Positions 10,865 through 20,994 of a DNA stretch of 64,000 nucleotides are shown here, piece by piece. The notes beneath the pieces are model-generated. The model was not told the DNA's origin. It ran no database searches and worked only from the letters and a program-made list of their open reading frames with translations. Source of the stretch: Gammaproteobacteria bacterium (GTDB lineage Bacteria; Pseudomonadota; Gammaproteobacteria; Thiohalomonadales; Thiohalomonadaceae); contig JAPHSX010000053.1 in assembly GCA_026196575.1 (NCBI GenBank), forward strand, positions 16,240 through 80,239, given 5' to 3'. The stretch's first letter is position 1. Each line of letters begins with the position of its first letter. Both the position numbers and the translations under genes were made by a program.

Positions 10865-11593
10865 GTGACCCCGTTTCCCACAGTTCGTATCGTTATGGTC
10901 GAGACCTCGCACCCCGGTAATATCGGGGCGGCCGCGCGGGCGATGAAGAATATGTCGTTGCAGCGGCTCTATCTGGTGCGGCCGCAGCGTTTTCCCGACG
11001 GCGAGGCGATGGCCCGTGCCTCGGGCGCGGCCGACATTCTGGATGCGGCCACCGTCTGCGATACCCTGGCGCAGGCGCTGGCCGGCTGCACCATGGTGTT
11101 TGGCGCCAGTGCCCGTTCGCAGCGCACCATGCCGTGGCCCCAGCTCGACGCGCGCGGTGCCGCCCTGCGGGTGGCGCAACAGCCACCGCAAAGCGAGGTG
11201 GCGCTGGTATTCGGGCGTGAGCACTCGGGGCTGACCAACGAGGAGCTGGCGCTCTGTCACACCCTGCTGCATATCCCCACCAACAGCGAGTTCAGCTCGC
11301 TGAATGTCGCCGCGGCGATTCAGGTGGTCAGCTACGAGCTGATGATGGCGCGTCGCGGCGAGTGGCGCGCACCGCCCAGCAACAAGGAGGATGAGCCCGC
11401 CTCGGCGGATGAGGTGGAGGGGTTGATTGATCACCTGGCGCGCACCATGGTAACGGTAGGCTTTCTCGATCCGGCCAATCCACGTCACCTGGTGCGGCGT
11501 ATGCGACGCCTCTTCAACCGCGCGCGGGTGGAGAAGACCGAGGTCAATATCCTGCGCGGGGTGCTCTCGGCGGTGGAGCGGTTCAGGGGGTGA
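10865..11593 (+). CDS. trmJ: tRNA (cytidine/uridine-2'-O-)-methyltransferase TrmJ
   Basis: SPOUT-class methyltransferase that methylates the ribose at position 32 of tRNA. It is 242 residues. The N-terminal segment VRIVMVETSHPGNIGAAARAMKNM and the knot motifs ALVFGREHSGLTNEEL and IPTNSEFSSLNVAAAIQVV are diagnostic. The start is GTG at 10865, with AAGGTG just upstream. The gene faces away from suhB, with about 110 bases between their starts. Confidence 0.96.
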   Translation: MTPFPTVRIVMVETSHPGNIGAAARAMKNMSLQRLYLVRPQRFPDGEAMARASGAADILDAATVCDTLAQALAGCTMVFGASARSQRTMPWPQLDARGAALRVAQQPPQSEVALVFGREHSGLTNEELALCHTLLHIPTNSEFSSLNVAAAIQVVSYELMMARRGEWRAPPSNKEDEPASADEVEGLIDHLARTMVTVGFLDPANPRHLVRRMRRLFNRARVEKTEVNILRGVLSAVERFRG

Positions 11594-11631
11594 CCCCTGA
11601 TGGCGGCCTCATTCCGGCGCTGCAAACAGGA

Positions 11632-11637
11632 TATAAT
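11632..11637 (+). promoter_or_regulatory. Possible -10 box upstream of cysE
   Basis: A perfect TATAAT lies 31 bases before the cysE ATG, in the 75-base trmJ-cysE gap. No good -35 hexamer is found at 16-18 bases, so this is a tentative promoter. Confidence 0.35.
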
Positions 11638-11668
11638 TTCAACTCGATAACAAACCGGAAACCACCCG

Positions 11669-12502
11669 ATGTTTAACAGAATCAAAGAGGATGTGCTCTG
11701 CATCTTCGATCGCGACCCGGCGGCACGTCATACCTTTGAGGTGCTTACCGCCTATCCCGGCCTGCATGCGGTGCTGTTCCACCGCCTCACCCACTCTCTG
11801 TGGGGGTGGGGGCTGAAGTGGCTGGCGCGTTTTATCTCCGCCTTTGCCCGCTGGTTCACCGGCATCGAGATCCATCCCGGGGCGGTGCTGGGACGGCGCT
11901 TTTTTATCGATCACGGCATGGGGGTGGTGATTGGCGAGACGGCCATTATCGGCGATGACTGCACCATCTATCACGGCGTCACCCTGGGCGGCACCAGCTG
12001 GGAGAAGGGCAAGCGCCACCCCACCCTGGGCAACAACGTGGTGGTAGGGGCCGGGGCCAAGGTGCTGGGACCGATTGAGATTGGCGATGGGGCGCGCATC
12101 GGTTCCAATGCCGTGGTGGTGAAGGGGGTGCCGGCGATGGCCACTGTGGTCGGCGTGCCGGGGCGCATCGTCAAGCAGCCGGGGAGTGATGACAAGGAGC
12201 GTCAGCGCCGCGCGATCGCCGAGAAGATAGGGTTTGACGCCTACGGCACCAGTGCCGATATGCCCGACCCGGTGGCCCACGCCATCAACTGCATGCTCGA
12301 CCACATTCACGCCATGGACAAGAAGATGGAGGGGATGTGCGGGGCGATTAAGGAGCTGGGCGCCGAGATAGGGGAACTGCACTTGCCGGAGCTCGATACC
12401 TGCGAGCTTCGCTCCAGTATGGGGGAGGATGACCTGAGTGGTGAACGGCTGGAAACCGGTGACGACGAGGCGGGAAAAGAGGCGGAAAAGAAAGTTGACT
12501 AA
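11669..12502 (+). CDS. cysE: Serine O-acetyltransferase CysE
   Basis: Acetylates L-serine with acetyl-CoA, the committed step of cysteine synthesis. It is 277 residues. An N-terminal helical part is followed by left-handed beta-helix hexapeptides: [27 protein letters not shown], then [21 protein letters not shown], the active-site region. A roughly 60-residue charged C-terminal tail makes it longer than the minimal (EpsC-like) form. It directly precedes the isc operon, so the precursor supply for cysteine sits next to the cysteine-consuming Fe-S machinery. Confidence 0.96.
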   Translation: MFNRIKEDVLCIFDRDPAARHTFEVLTAYPGLHAVLFHRLTHSLWGWGLKWLARFISAFARWFTGIEIHPGAVLGRRFFIDHGMGVVIGETAIIGDDCTIYHGVTLGGTSWEKGKRHPTLGNNVVVGAGAKVLGPIEIGDGARIGSNAVVVKGVPAMATVVGVPGRIVKQPGSDDKERQRRAIAEKIGFDAYGTSADMPDPVAHAINCMLDHIHAMDKKMEGMCGAIKELGAEIGELHLPELDTCELRSSMGEDDLSGERLETGDDEAGKEAEKKVD

Positions 12503-12535
12503 AACAGTTGGTATTGGTAAGGTTTGCCCTGTTTT
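12495..12535 (+). promoter_or_regulatory. Candidate isc promoter with inverted repeat
   Basis: TTGACT (12495-12500), a 17-base spacer and TAAGGT (12518-12523) form a passable sigma-70 promoter between cysE and iscR. The -35 overlaps the cysE stop. A perfect 7-base inverted repeat, AAAACAG (12501-12507) and CTGTTTT (12529-12535), brackets the -10 and could be an operator or a weak terminator for cysE. I could not match it to the published type 1 IscR consensus. Confidence 0.35.
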
Positions 12536-12574
12536 GAAGCCACATCAGTTTACTGGGAATCTAGGGAGAAGGCA

Positions 12575-13021
12575 ATGAGACTGACCACCAAGGGGCGTTA
12601 TGCGGTAACCGCCATGCTCGATCTTGCAATTCATTACAAGGATGGGCCGATCACCCTGGCCGATATCTCCAAGCGTCAGGGTATTTCACTCTCCTATCTG
12701 GAACAGCTCTTCTCGCGCCTGCGCAAGAACGGTCTGGTCGACAGCGCGCGCGGCCCCGGTGGCGGCTATCGGCTCAGTCGAGCCGCCTCGGAGATCAATG
12801 TCGCCGATGTGATCACGGCGGTCGATGAGAAGATCGACGCGATGCGCTGCGAGGGCAAGGGCAACTGCCAGAACGATGGCCCCTGCCTTACCCACGACCT
12901 GTGGTGTGACCTTAGCGCGCAGATCTACAGCTTTCTCAAGGGGATCGATCTGGGACAATTGGTGGCGCGCAAGGGGGTAGGCGGGCACGCGGTGCATCGG
13001 GATACCTCCGCCACCGTCTGA
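12575..13021 (+). CDS. iscR: Fe-S cluster regulator IscR
   Basis: Rrf2-family transcription factor that senses Fe-S status by carrying a [2Fe-2S] cluster and represses the isc operon. It is 148 residues, starting at the [21 protein letters not shown] with AGGGAGAA upstream; the track ORF has a 17-residue unsupported extension. The winged helix contains [20 protein letters not shown]. The three cluster cysteines are seen in [15 protein letters not shown]. Its position as first gene of the isc operon fits autoregulation. Confidence 0.97.
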   Translation: MRLTTKGRYAVTAMLDLAIHYKDGPITLADISKRQGISLSYLEQLFSRLRKNGLVDSARGPGGGYRLSRAASEINVADVITAVDEKIDAMRCEGKGNCQNDGPCLTHDLWCDLSAQIYSFLKGIDLGQLVARKGVGGHAVHRDTSATV

Positions 13022-13026
13022 TCCGC

Positions 13027-14178
13027 ATGGTCTATCTCGACCACAACGCCACCACCCCGCTCGATGAGCGGGTGCTGGAGGCGATGTTGCCCTACCTCAG
13101 AGAGCGTTACGGCAACCCCTCCAGTGTGCATGCGGCGGGACGCGAGGCACGCTCCGCGCTGGAGATGGCCCGTGAGCAGGTGGCGGCACTGGTCAATGCC
13201 CATCCCAGTCAGGTGATCTTTACCAGCGGCGGCACCGAGGCGAATAACGCCGCACTCAAGGGGTTTGCCCTTGGCAGCACGGCAGCGCGACTGGTGCTGG
13301 GGCCTACGGAGCACGCCTCGATACGGCGGCCTGCCGAGGCGCTCGGCCGTCACGGCTGGCAAGTGGGGCAGGTGGGATGTGACGCAGACGGTGTCACTTG
13401 CGCGCAGACCCTGTCACAGGCCGTCGATGACCAGACCCGTCTGGTCTCCGTGATGTGGGCCAACAACGAGAGCGGGGCGATTAACCCCATTGCCGAACTG
13501 GCGGCGGTGTGCCGCGAACGGGGCGTGCCGCTGCACAGCGATGCGGTGCAGGCGGCGGGCAAGCTGCCACTCGATTTTGCCGCTAGCGGGCTGCAGTTAA
13601 TGAGCCTCTCGGCGCACAAGCTTTATGGCCCCAAGGGGGCCGGCGCCCTGATTGTCGACAAGGCGCTGGGCCTCGAACCGCTGTTGCATGGGGGCGGTCA
13701 GGAGCGTGAACGGCGCGGCGGCACCGAGAATGTCGCCGCCATTGTCGGCTTCGGCCGGGCAGCCGAGCTGGCGCAGGCGGAGCTGGTGTCACGGCAGCAA
13801 CAGACACGCACGCTGCGTGAGCGCTTTGAACAGCGGTTGAGCGCGGCGTTGCCCCAGGCGGTGATCTTCGCCACCGGGGCAGAACGGCTGCCCAACACCA
13901 GTTTCTTTGCCGTTCCTCCGCTGGAGGGGCGCACCCTGATCATGGCGCTGGACCAACGCGGATTTGCCGTGGCCAGCGGCTCGGCCTGCGGTAGCGGACA
14001 GCACGAGCCAAGCCATGTGCTCAAGGCGATGGGGGTGGCGAGTGCACAGGCACACGGTGCGGTGCGTGTCAGTTTTGGTCAGCAGAATAGTGACAGCGAT
14101 ATTGAGCGCTTGATAACGGCGCTCGTATCCCAAACTAAACAGTTACAGGGGATGGGTGCGGCAACGGCCTGGACCTGA
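13027..14178 (+). CDS. Cysteine desulfurase, NifS/IscS-like (extra copy)
   Basis: Class V aminotransferase fold, PLP-dependent, predicted to take sulfur from cysteine as a persulfide. It is 383 residues. It has MVYLDHNATTPLDERVLEAM, FTSGGTEANNAALKG, the PLP lysine in SLSAHKLYGPKGAG, and the catalytic-Cys loop GSACGSGQHEPSHVL. It lies 5 bases after iscR and 33 before iscS. It is clearly different in sequence from the iscS next door and lacks the IscS C-terminal tail that docks IscU. It is therefore a second, probably specialised desulfurase rather than a recent duplicate. Confidence 0.9.
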   Translation: MVYLDHNATTPLDERVLEAMLPYLRERYGNPSSVHAAGREARSALEMAREQVAALVNAHPSQVIFTSGGTEANNAALKGFALGSTAARLVLGPTEHASIRRPAEALGRHGWQVGQVGCDADGVTCAQTLSQAVDDQTRLVSVMWANNESGAINPIAELAAVCRERGVPLHSDAVQAAGKLPLDFAASGLQLMSLSAHKLYGPKGAGALIVDKALGLEPLLHGGGQERERRGGTENVAAIVGFGRAAELAQAELVSRQQQTRTLRERFEQRLSAALPQAVIFATGAERLPNTSFFAVPPLEGRTLIMALDQRGFAVASGSACGSGQHEPSHVLKAMGVASAQAHGAVRVSFGQQNSDSDIERLITALVSQTKQLQGMGAATAWT

Positions 14179-14211
14179 GTGTGAATGCACAAAACACTTT
14201 GTGGAGTTACG

Positions 14212-15435
14212 ATGAGTATGAAGAAACCGATCTATTTTGACTATTCGGCAACTACCCCGGTAGATCCGCGCGTGGCGGAGAAAATGTGCCACTTTCTCAC
14301 CATGGAGGATGGCCTGTTTGGCAATGCCGCCTCCCGTTCGCACCAGTACGGTTGGGATGCCGAGACGGCAATCGAGGAGGCGCGGCGCAATGTGGCGCTG
14401 CTCATTGGCGCCGACCCCAGGGAGATCGTCTGGACCTCCGGCGCCACTGAGTCCGACAACCTGGCGATCAAGGGGGTGGCCCAGTTTTACAAAAAGAAGG
14501 GCAACCACATCATCACCTGTAAGACCGAGCACAAGGCGGTGCTCGATACCTGCCGCCACCTGGAGCGTGAGGGCTTTGAGGTGACCTATCTTGACCCCGA
14601 GGAGAACGGCCTCATTGACCTCGCCAAGCTGGAGGCGGCGATGCGTGATGAAACCATCCTCGTCTCCCTCATGCATGTAAATAACGAGATCGGCGTAATT
14701 CAGGATGTACAGGCGATCGGCGAGTTGTGCCGTGGCCGCAAGATCCTCTTTCACGTCGATGCTGCGCAGAGTTGCGGCAAGGTGGCGATCGATGTCGATG
14801 CGATGAAGATCGATCTGCTCTCCATGTCGGCCCACAAGATTTACGGCCCCAAGGGGATGGGCGCGCTCTATGTACGGCGCAAGCCGCGCGTCCGTCTGGA
14901 GGCGCAAATGCACGGTGGCGGTCACGAGCGCGGCATGCGTTCCGGTACCCTTGCCACCCACCAGATCGTCGGCATGGGTGAGGCGTTCCGTCTCGCCCGC
15001 GAGGAGATGGCGAGCGAGAGCGAGCGGTTGCGCATGTTGCGTGACCGGCTGCTGAACGGTCTCAGTGATATCGAGGAGGTCTACGTCAACGGTGACCTGG
15101 AGCGGCGTGTGCCGCACAATCTCAATATCAGTTTCAACTATGTCGAGGGTGAATCGCTGATGATGGCGCTGGCCGATCTGGCGGTCTCCTCCGGCTCGGC
15201 CTGCACCTCGGCCAGTCTGGAGCCCTCCTATGTGCTGCGTGCCCTGGGCCGTAGCGATGAGTTGGCGCACAGTTCCATCCGTTTCAGTATCGGCCGCTTC
15301 ACCACCGAGGCCGATGTGGACCACGCCATAAAGTTGTGCCACGACAAGATCCAGAAGCTGCGCGATCTATCGCCGCTGTGGGATATGCACAAGGAGGGGA
15401 TCGACCTCTCCACCGTGCAGTGGAGCGCACATTAA
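14212..15435 (+). CDS. iscS: Cysteine desulfurase IscS
   Basis: Main sulfur donor for Fe-S assembly. It is 407 residues from the ATG preceded by GTGGAG; the track ORF adds nine residues. Motifs are [45 protein letters not shown] (PLP lysine), [13 protein letters not shown], and the catalytic-Cys loop [20 protein letters not shown]. The C-terminus ends in [10 protein letters not shown], matching the IscU-binding tail of the E. coli enzyme. iscU follows. Confidence 0.98.
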   Translation: MSMKKPIYFDYSATTPVDPRVAEKMCHFLTMEDGLFGNAASRSHQYGWDAETAIEEARRNVALLIGADPREIVWTSGATESDNLAIKGVAQFYKKKGNHIITCKTEHKAVLDTCRHLEREGFEVTYLDPEENGLIDLAKLEAAMRDETILVSLMHVNNEIGVIQDVQAIGELCRGRKILFHVDAAQSCGKVAIDVDAMKIDLLSMSAHKIYGPKGMGALYVRRKPRVRLEAQMHGGGHERGMRSGTLATHQIVGMGEAFRLAREEMASESERLRMLRDRLLNGLSDIEEVYVNGDLERRVPHNLNISFNYVEGESLMMALADLAVSSGSACTSASLEPSYVLRALGRSDELAHSSIRFSIGRFTTEADVDHAIKLCHDKIQKLRDLSPLWDMHKEGIDLSTVQWSAH

Positions 15436-15506
15436 GATAAAATCGCCCCCCCGTGGTCATGTGACACGGGGCCACCGAACCGTCGTATACCCGAGGTAGA
15501 GAGAAG

Positions 15507-15884
15507 ATGGCATACAGTGACAAGGTCATGGACCATTATGAAAATCCGCGCAATGTCGGCAGTTTCGACAACGACGATGCGGGTGTCGGTACCGGCATGG
15601 TGGGCGCCCCCGCCTGTGGTGATGTGATGCGCCTGCAGATCAAGGTGAGCGAGGAGGGGGTGATTGAGGATGCCTGTTTCAAGACCTATGGTTGTGGCTC
15701 CGCCATCGCCTCCAGCTCACTGGTGACCGAGTGGGTCAAGGGTAAGACCCTGGACGAGGCGGCTGCCATCAAGAATTCCGATATCGCCGAAGAGCTGGCG
15801 CTGCCGCCGGTGAAGATCCACTGTTCGGTGCTGGCCGAGGATGCGATCAAGGCGGCCATTACCGATTACAAAAGCAAGCATTAA
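15507..15884 (+). CDS. iscU: Fe-S cluster scaffold IscU
   Basis: Scaffold on which the [2Fe-2S] cluster is built before transfer. It is 125 residues, near-identical in length to E. coli IscU. It starts [20 protein letters not shown]. The three cluster cysteines are visible in [25 protein letters not shown] and [12 protein letters not shown], and the HscA-binding motif LPPVK is present just before the last. It follows iscS by about 70 bases with GAGAGAAG upstream. Confidence 0.98.
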   Translation: MAYSDKVMDHYENPRNVGSFDNDDAGVGTGMVGAPACGDVMRLQIKVSEEGVIEDACFKTYGCGSAIASSSLVTEWVKGKTLDEAAAIKNSDIAEELALPPVKIHCSVLAEDAIKAAITDYKSKH

Positions 15885-15906
15885 CCCCGGCGTTGGAGAG
15901 ATTGAG

Positions 15907-16230
15907 ATGGCGATCACCCTGAGCGAAAAGGCCGCAGAGCATGTGCGCAAATTTCTGCAGAATCGCGGCAAGGGGGCCGGCTTGCGCCTTGGCGTCAAGA
16001 CCTCAGGCTGTTCCGGCATGGCCTATGTGCTGGAGTTTGCCGACGAGGTGAACGCCGAGGATCAGGTCTTCGAGAGCCACGGCGTCAGGGTGATCGTCGA
16101 TCCCAAGAGCCTCGCCTATCTTGATGGTACCGAGGTTGATTTTGCCCGGGAGGGGCTGAACGAGGGCTTTAAATTCAACAACCCGAATGTCAAGGATGCC
16201 TGCGGCTGCGGCGAAAGCTTCAACGTCTAG
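15907..16230 (+). CDS. iscA: A-type Fe-S carrier IscA
   Basis: Carries assembled clusters or iron to target proteins. It is 107 residues from [17 protein letters not shown]; the track ORF has a 22-residue extension inside iscU that I discard. The conserved cysteines are in [16 protein letters not shown] and the C-terminal [17 protein letters not shown] precedes the start. It sits in canonical order between iscU and hscB. Confidence 0.97.
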   Translation: MAITLSEKAAEHVRKFLQNRGKGAGLRLGVKTSGCSGMAYVLEFADEVNAEDQVFESHGVRVIVDPKSLAYLDGTEVDFAREGLNEGFKFNNPNVKDACGCGESFNV

Positions 16231-16239
16231 GGGGCTCAC

Positions 16240-16767
16240 TTGCTACAGCAGAATCACTTCGCGCTGTTCGGGCTGGAGCCCGGCTTTGGGATTGACCCCC
16301 ACTATCTTGCGGAGCGCTACCGGGAGCTGCAACGGCAGGTGCATCCCGATCGCTTCGCCGGCGCCTCCGATCAGGAGCGCCTTCTCTCCGTGCAGCAGGC
16401 CGCCCAGGTCAATGAGGCCTATCAGACCCTCAAGTCGCCGTTGCGCCGTGCCCGCTACCTGTTGACCTTGCGCGGCGTCGAACTGAATGAGCAGGACACC
16501 CGCATGGACCCGCTGTTCCTGATGGAGCAGATCGAGTTGCGTGAGGCGCTGGCGGCGGTGGCTGGCAAGGGCGATCCACTCGCCGCCCTGATGGCGCTGC
16601 GTGACACCATCGAGACCAAAGAGCGTGCTCTGGTCACCAGCCTGACCGAGGCCTTTGCCCGCGGTGACGAGGCGGCACTGGAGGAGGCGCGCGTCAGCGT
16701 GCGCAAGCTGCAATTCATGGCGCGGCTGAACAGTGAAGTAGAAGAGCTGGAAGAGGGGCTGGCGTAG
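16240..16767 (+). CDS. hscB: Co-chaperone HscB
   Basis: J-domain protein that delivers IscU to the HscA chaperone. It is 175 residues with a TTG start 9 bases after iscA. The N-terminal J domain has the HPD motif in RQVHPDRFAG and the flanking helix QAAQVNEAYQTLKSPLRRARYLL. The C-terminal three-helix domain that binds IscU includes DPLFLMEQIELREAL. TTG is unusual, but no upstream ATG or GTG exists in frame after the iscA stop. Confidence 0.96.
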   Translation: MLQQNHFALFGLEPGFGIDPHYLAERYRELQRQVHPDRFAGASDQERLLSVQQAAQVNEAYQTLKSPLRRARYLLTLRGVELNEQDTRMDPLFLMEQIELREALAAVAGKGDPLAALMALRDTIETKERALVTSLTEAFARGDEAALEEARVSVRKLQFMARLNSEVEELEEGLA

Positions 16768-16806
16768 GCCGGCCCACCCGTAACAGAGAGAAGATGACAC
16801 CAACGC

Positions 16807-18681
16807 ATGGCCTTACTGCAGATTAGCGAACCGGGCGCCTCCGCCGCCCCCCACCAGCACCGTCTCGCGGTCGGTATCGACCTTGGCACCACCAACTCAC
16901 TGGTCGCCACGGTGCGCAGTGGTCTGGCCGATACCCTGCCCGACGCGCAGGGCCGCCACCTGCTCCCCTCGGTGGTGCGCTATTTCAGGGACGGTCAGCA
17001 CGAGGTGGGCAGTGAGGCGAAACAGGCCTGCACCACCGACCCGCTCAACACCATCTGCTCGGTAAAACGGTTCATGGGGCGCGGGGTGGGCGATGTGCAG
17101 AGCCTCGGCTCGCGTCTGCCCTACGAGTTTATCGCGGGCGACTCGGGGATGCCGCGCATTCGCACCGTAGCCGGGGACCTGAGCCCGGTGGAGATCTCCG
17201 CCGATATCCTGAAACACCTCAAAGGGCGAGCCGAGGAGAGCCTGGGCGGGGAGCTCGTCGGCGCGGTGATCACCGTGCCCGCCTACTTCGACGATGCGCA
17301 GCGCCAGGCGACCAAGGATGCGGCTAAACTGGCCGGACTGAATGTGTTGCGTCTGCTCAACGAGCCGACCGCCGCCGCCGTCGCCTACGGTCTGGATCAG
17401 GGCTCCGAGGGGGTGATCGCGGTCTACGACCTGGGTGGCGGCACCTTTGATATCTCCGTTTTGCGCCTCAACAAGGGGGTCTTCGAGGTGCTGGCCACCG
17501 GCGGGGATTCGGCACTCGGCGGGGACGATATGGATCGCGCCGTCGCCGAGTGGCTCATGGCCGAGGCGGGGATTGGTGATGACGCCGACCATAGGCAATT
17601 GCGCCGCCTGATGCGCGAGGCCTGTGTGGCCAAGGAGGCGCTGACGCACAGTGATACCACCACCATCAAGGTGGAGTTGAGCGATGGCAGCTACTGGCAG
17701 GGGGAGCTGGCGCGTGACAAATTCAATGCGCTGGTCGACCCCATTATCACCAAGACGCTGGCCCGTTGCCGCCGTGCCATCAAGGATGCCGGCGTGGAGT
17801 TTGACGGTATCCTCGATGTGGTGATGGTGGGCGGCTCGACCCGCGTGCCGCGGGTGCGCGAGCGGGTCGCCGAGTTTTTCCAGCGCGAGCCGCGTGTCGA
17901 TATCGACCCCGACAAGGTGGTGGCCATCGGCGCGGCGATGCAGGCCGACGCGCTGGTGGGCAATAAACCCGATGAGGAGATGCTGCTGCTCGATGTGATC
18001 CCGCTGTCGCTCGGGCTGGAGACGATGGGCGGCCTGGTGGAGAAGGTGATCCCGCGCAACACCACCATTCCGGTGGCGCGTGCCCAGGACTTTACCACCT
18101 TCAAGGATGGGCAGACGGCGCTGGCGGTGCATGTACTGCAGGGGGAGCGCGAGCTGGTGAGCGATTGCCGCTCGCTGGCGCGCTTTGAGCTGCGCGGTAT
18201 CCCGCCGATGAGTGCCGGGGCGGCGCGTATTCGTGTCACCTTTCAGGTCGATGCCGATGGTCTGTTGTCGGTCACCGCCCGTGAGCAGAACAGCGGGGTG
18301 GAGAGCTCAATTCAGGTCAAGCCCTCCTACGGCCTGAGTGATGATGAGATCGTCACCATGCTGCAGGACTCCATGAGCCATGCCCGCGAGGATATGGATG
18401 CACGCAACCTGCGCGAGCAGCAGGTGGAGGCGGAGCGGGTGCTGGAGGCGCTGGAGGTGGCGCTGGCGGCCGACGGGCAAACCCTGCTCAGTGATGAGGA
18501 GCGCGCCGTGCTGGAGGGGTCGATGCAGCGGGTGCGCGAGCTCGCTGCGGGCAGCGACTACAAGGCGCTGAAGACGGGGATTGGCGAGCTGAATGCCAAC
18601 AGCACCGAGTTTGCGGCGCGGCGCATGAATGCCAGTATCCAGCTGGCCCTCTCCGGGCGTCAGTTGGAGGATTTTGAGTGA
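16807..18681 (+). CDS. hscA: Fe-S chaperone HscA
   Basis: Specialised Hsp70 that, with HscB and ATP, releases the cluster from IscU. It is 624 residues. The ATPase domain has [29 protein letters not shown] and [15 protein letters not shown]; the linker and substrate-binding domain follow ([16 protein letters not shown]). The N-terminal extension before the GIDLGTTNS block (about 24 residues) is typical of HscA and absent from DnaK. It is separate from the true dnaK at 23.8 kb. Confidence 0.97.
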   Translation: MALLQISEPGASAAPHQHRLAVGIDLGTTNSLVATVRSGLADTLPDAQGRHLLPSVVRYFRDGQHEVGSEAKQACTTDPLNTICSVKRFMGRGVGDVQSLGSRLPYEFIAGDSGMPRIRTVAGDLSPVEISADILKHLKGRAEESLGGELVGAVITVPAYFDDAQRQATKDAAKLAGLNVLRLLNEPTAAAVAYGLDQGSEGVIAVYDLGGGTFDISVLRLNKGVFEVLATGGDSALGGDDMDRAVAEWLMAEAGIGDDADHRQLRRLMREACVAKEALTHSDTTTIKVELSDGSYWQGELARDKFNALVDPIITKTLARCRRAIKDAGVEFDGILDVVMVGGSTRVPRVRERVAEFFQREPRVDIDPDKVVAIGAAMQADALVGNKPDEEMLLLDVIPLSLGLETMGGLVEKVIPRNTTIPVARAQDFTTFKDGQTALAVHVLQGERELVSDCRSLARFELRGIPPMSAGAARIRVTFQVDADGLLSVTAREQNSGVESSIQVKPSYGLSDDEIVTMLQDSMSHAREDMDARNLREQQVEAERVLEALEVALAADGQTLLSDEERAVLEGSMQRVRELAAGSDYKALKTGIGELNANSTEFAARRMNASIQLALSGRQLEDFE

Positions 18682-18711
18682 ACCCACCACCGGATCGAAT
18701 GGAGTAATACC

Positions 18712-19050
18712 ATGCCGCAACTGATCTTCCTGCCCCACGCCGAGATCTGCCCTGACGGGGCGGTGATTGCGGTCGAAAGGGGGGTTACCATCTGCGATGC
18801 CGCCAATGCCAACGGCATCGAGATCGAGCACGCCTGTGAAAAGTCCTGCGCCTGCACCACCTGTCACGTGATTATTCGTGAGGGGCTCGACTCACTGGCG
18901 GAGGCGGATGAACTGGAAGAGGATATGCTCGACAAGGCGTGGGGGCTGGAGCCCGAATCGCGCCTCTCCTGCCAGGCAGTGGTGCAGGATACGGACCTGG
19001 TGATCGAGATCCCAAAGTACACCATCAACATGGTTTCCGAAGGGCATTAG
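18712..19050 (+). CDS. fdx: [2Fe-2S] ferredoxin, isc type
   Basis: Electron carrier for Fe-S assembly. It is 112 residues with the adrenodoxin-type cysteine pattern CEKSCACTTCHV and a fourth Cys in SRLSCQAVV. It starts MPQLIFLPHAEICPDG, as in other Isc ferredoxins. It follows hscA by 30 bases and precedes iscX by 11. Confidence 0.97.
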   Translation: MPQLIFLPHAEICPDGAVIAVERGVTICDAANANGIEIEHACEKSCACTTCHVIIREGLDSLAEADELEEDMLDKAWGLEPESRLSCQAVVQDTDLVIEIPKYTINMVSEGH

Positions 19051-19061
19051 GGGTATTAGCC

Positions 19062-19256
19062 ATGAAATGGACCGACATTAATGACATTGCCATCGAGCTG
19101 GACGAGGCCCATCCCGAGGTCGATCCGCAGTATGTGCGCTTTACCGACCTGCACGACTGGGTCTGTGCGCTGCCGGGGTTTGATGACGACCCCGACCACT
19201 CCAACGAGAAGATCCTTGAGGCGATTCAGATGACCTGGATCGAGGAGCGCGCGTAG
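19062..19256 (+). CDS. iscX: IscX (YfhJ), Fe-S assembly modulator
   Basis: Small acidic protein that binds IscS and iron and tunes cluster assembly. It is 64 residues from the ATG of MKWTDINDIAIELDE; the track ORF is a 41-codon read-in from fdx. The conserved HPEVDPQYVRFTDLHDWV and the C-terminal KILEAIQMTWIEER are clear. It is the last gene of the isc operon and convergent with recN. The 58-base gap contains only a weak GCCC/GGGC hairpin. Confidence 0.96.
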   Translation: MKWTDINDIAIELDEAHPEVDPQYVRFTDLHDWVCALPGFDDDPDHSNEKILEAIQMTWIEERA

Positions 19257-19314
19257 CGGCGTGATTTGGTCTCTTCGCACCGCGGGCTGAGTGCCCACAG
19301 GGCAACCGCATACT

Positions 19315-20988
19315 TTACTGCTGTTGCGCCGTGGCGAGCATCGCCCTTGCGTGGGAGAGGGTCTGTTCGCTGATATCGATACCGCCCGACATGCGCGCCA
19401 CCTCGGTGACGCGCTGTTCGTCAGCGATGAGCTCGACGGTGGTTCGGGTCCCTGTCGAGTCACTCTGCTTGCTGATGCGAAAATGGTGGTGTCCCTGGGC
19501 GGCGACCTGCGGCTGGTGGGTGACGCACAGCACCTGGCGCTCCTGTCCCAGGGCGCGCAGCTGGCGCCCGACCCTCTCGGCCACACCGCCGCCGATCCCG
19601 ACATCGACCTCGTCGAAGATAAGGGTGGGGATCCCCTCCCTGCCGGCGCTAATTACCTGAATGGCCAGACTGATGCGCGATAGCTCGCCGCCAGAGGCAA
19701 CCTTGCTCAGCGGGCGCAGTGGCTGGCCTGGGTTGGCGCTGACCTGAAACTCCACGCTCTCCTGGCCGTGGGCGCTGGCGATCTCCTTGATGGGGGCGAG
19801 TGTGATGTCGAAACGGCCGCCGCCCATCCCCAGCTCCTGCATGTTGTCGCCGATGAGTTGGGCGAGGGTCTTGGCCGCCGTGGCGCGTCCGGCGCTGAGC
19901 TTGCCGGCCGCCTGGCGATAGTCGGCGAGGGCGGCGTTGATCTTCAGCTGCAGGCCGTCAAGGCGGCCACCGGCGCCCTCCAGCTGTGCCAGCTCCTGCT
20001 GCAACTGCTCCAGCAGGGGCGGCAGCTGCGCCGGCTCCACCCGGTGCTTGCGCGCCAGTTCGTGGATCGCCCCGAGGCGCTGTTCCACGATGTTGAGGCG
20101 CTGCGGGTCGTTGTCGAGGCGGTCGAGGTAGTGGCGAATCTCGACGGCCGCTTCGCGAAGCTGGATGGCAGCCCCCTCCAGCAGCTCGTTGGCGGGGGCG
20201 AGAGCGCCATCAATACCCTGCAGCTCCTGCAATTCTCGCAGCATGCGGTCGAGCAGGGTGACCATGGCACTCTCTTCCTCCTCATAGAGGCGTGCAGCGG
20301 CACGTTGTGCTCCCTCCTGTAGTCGGGAGACGTTAGCCAGCCTGCCGTGCTCCTCGTCGAGCGCAGCAAGCTCGTTCTCCTGCAGCTGCAGTGCCTCCAG
20401 CTCTTCGACCTGGTAGCGCAACAGCTCCAGGCGTGAGTCGCGCTCGCCGGCGAGGCGCTGCAGTTGCGCCAGCTCCTGCCCCAGCCGCTGCCACTGCTGG
20501 AAGCTCTGTGCGAGCTGTTTCAACAGCGGGCCGTGCCCGGCATAGTCGTCCAGCAGCTGGCGTTGTACCTCGCGTTTGAGCAGTGACTGGTGGGCGTGCT
20601 GGCCGTGAATGTCGACCAGTTGCTCTCCCAGTTCGCGCAGCATCTGCAGCGGGGCGGGCTGACCGTTGATGAAGGCGCGGGAGCGTCCATCCGCACCCAC
20701 GGTGCGACGCAGGATACATTCGCCATCCATCACCAGTTCGCGCTCTTCCAGCCAGGCGGTAACGGTGGGCAGCTGTTCGGTGGTGAAGCTGGCGCTGATC
20801 TCGGCGCGCTCACTGCCGTGGCGCACCACCGTACTGTCGGCGCGGTCTCCCAGGGTGAGACCCAGGGCATCGAGGAGGATCGATTTACCGGCGCCGGTCT
20901 CGCCGCTGAGCACGCTCATGCCCTGCTCGAAGCTCAGCTCCAGGGCCTCCACCAGGGCGAAGTTGCGGATATACAGATGGGTGAGCAT
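19315..20988 (-). CDS. recN: DNA repair ATPase RecN
   Basis: SMC-like protein that acts in double-strand-break repair. It is 557 residues. The N-terminal Walker A is SGETGAGKSILLDALGLTLG and the C-terminal half carries VASGGELSRISLAIQV (signature) and PTLIFDEVDVGIGG (Walker B). The long Glu/Leu/Gln-rich middle forms the coiled coil. It lies 6 bases downstream of nadK on the same strand, an arrangement shared with many gammaproteobacteria. Confidence 0.97.
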   Translation of the reverse strand: MLTHLYIRNFALVEALELSFEQGMSVLSGETGAGKSILLDALGLTLGDRADSTVVRHGSERAEISASFTTEQLPTVTAWLEERELVMDGECILRRTVGADGRSRAFINGQPAPLQMLRELGEQLVDIHGQHAHQSLLKREVQRQLLDDYAGHGPLLKQLAQSFQQWQRLGQELAQLQRLAGERDSRLELLRYQVEELEALQLQENELAALDEEHGRLANVSRLQEGAQRAAARLYEEEESAMVTLLDRMLRELQELQGIDGALAPANELLEGAAIQLREAAVEIRHYLDRLDNDPQRLNIVEQRLGAIHELARKHRVEPAQLPPLLEQLQQELAQLEGAGGRLDGLQLKINAALADYRQAAGKLSAGRATAAKTLAQLIGDNMQELGMGGGRFDITLAPIKEIASAHGQESVEFQVSANPGQPLRPLSKVASGGELSRISLAIQVISAGREGIPTLIFDEVDVGIGGGVAERVGRQLRALGQERQVLCVTHQPQVAAQGHHHFRISKQSDSTGTRTTVELIADEQRVTEVARMSGGIDISEQTLSHARAMLATAQQQ

Positions 20989-20994
20989 TCGGGT

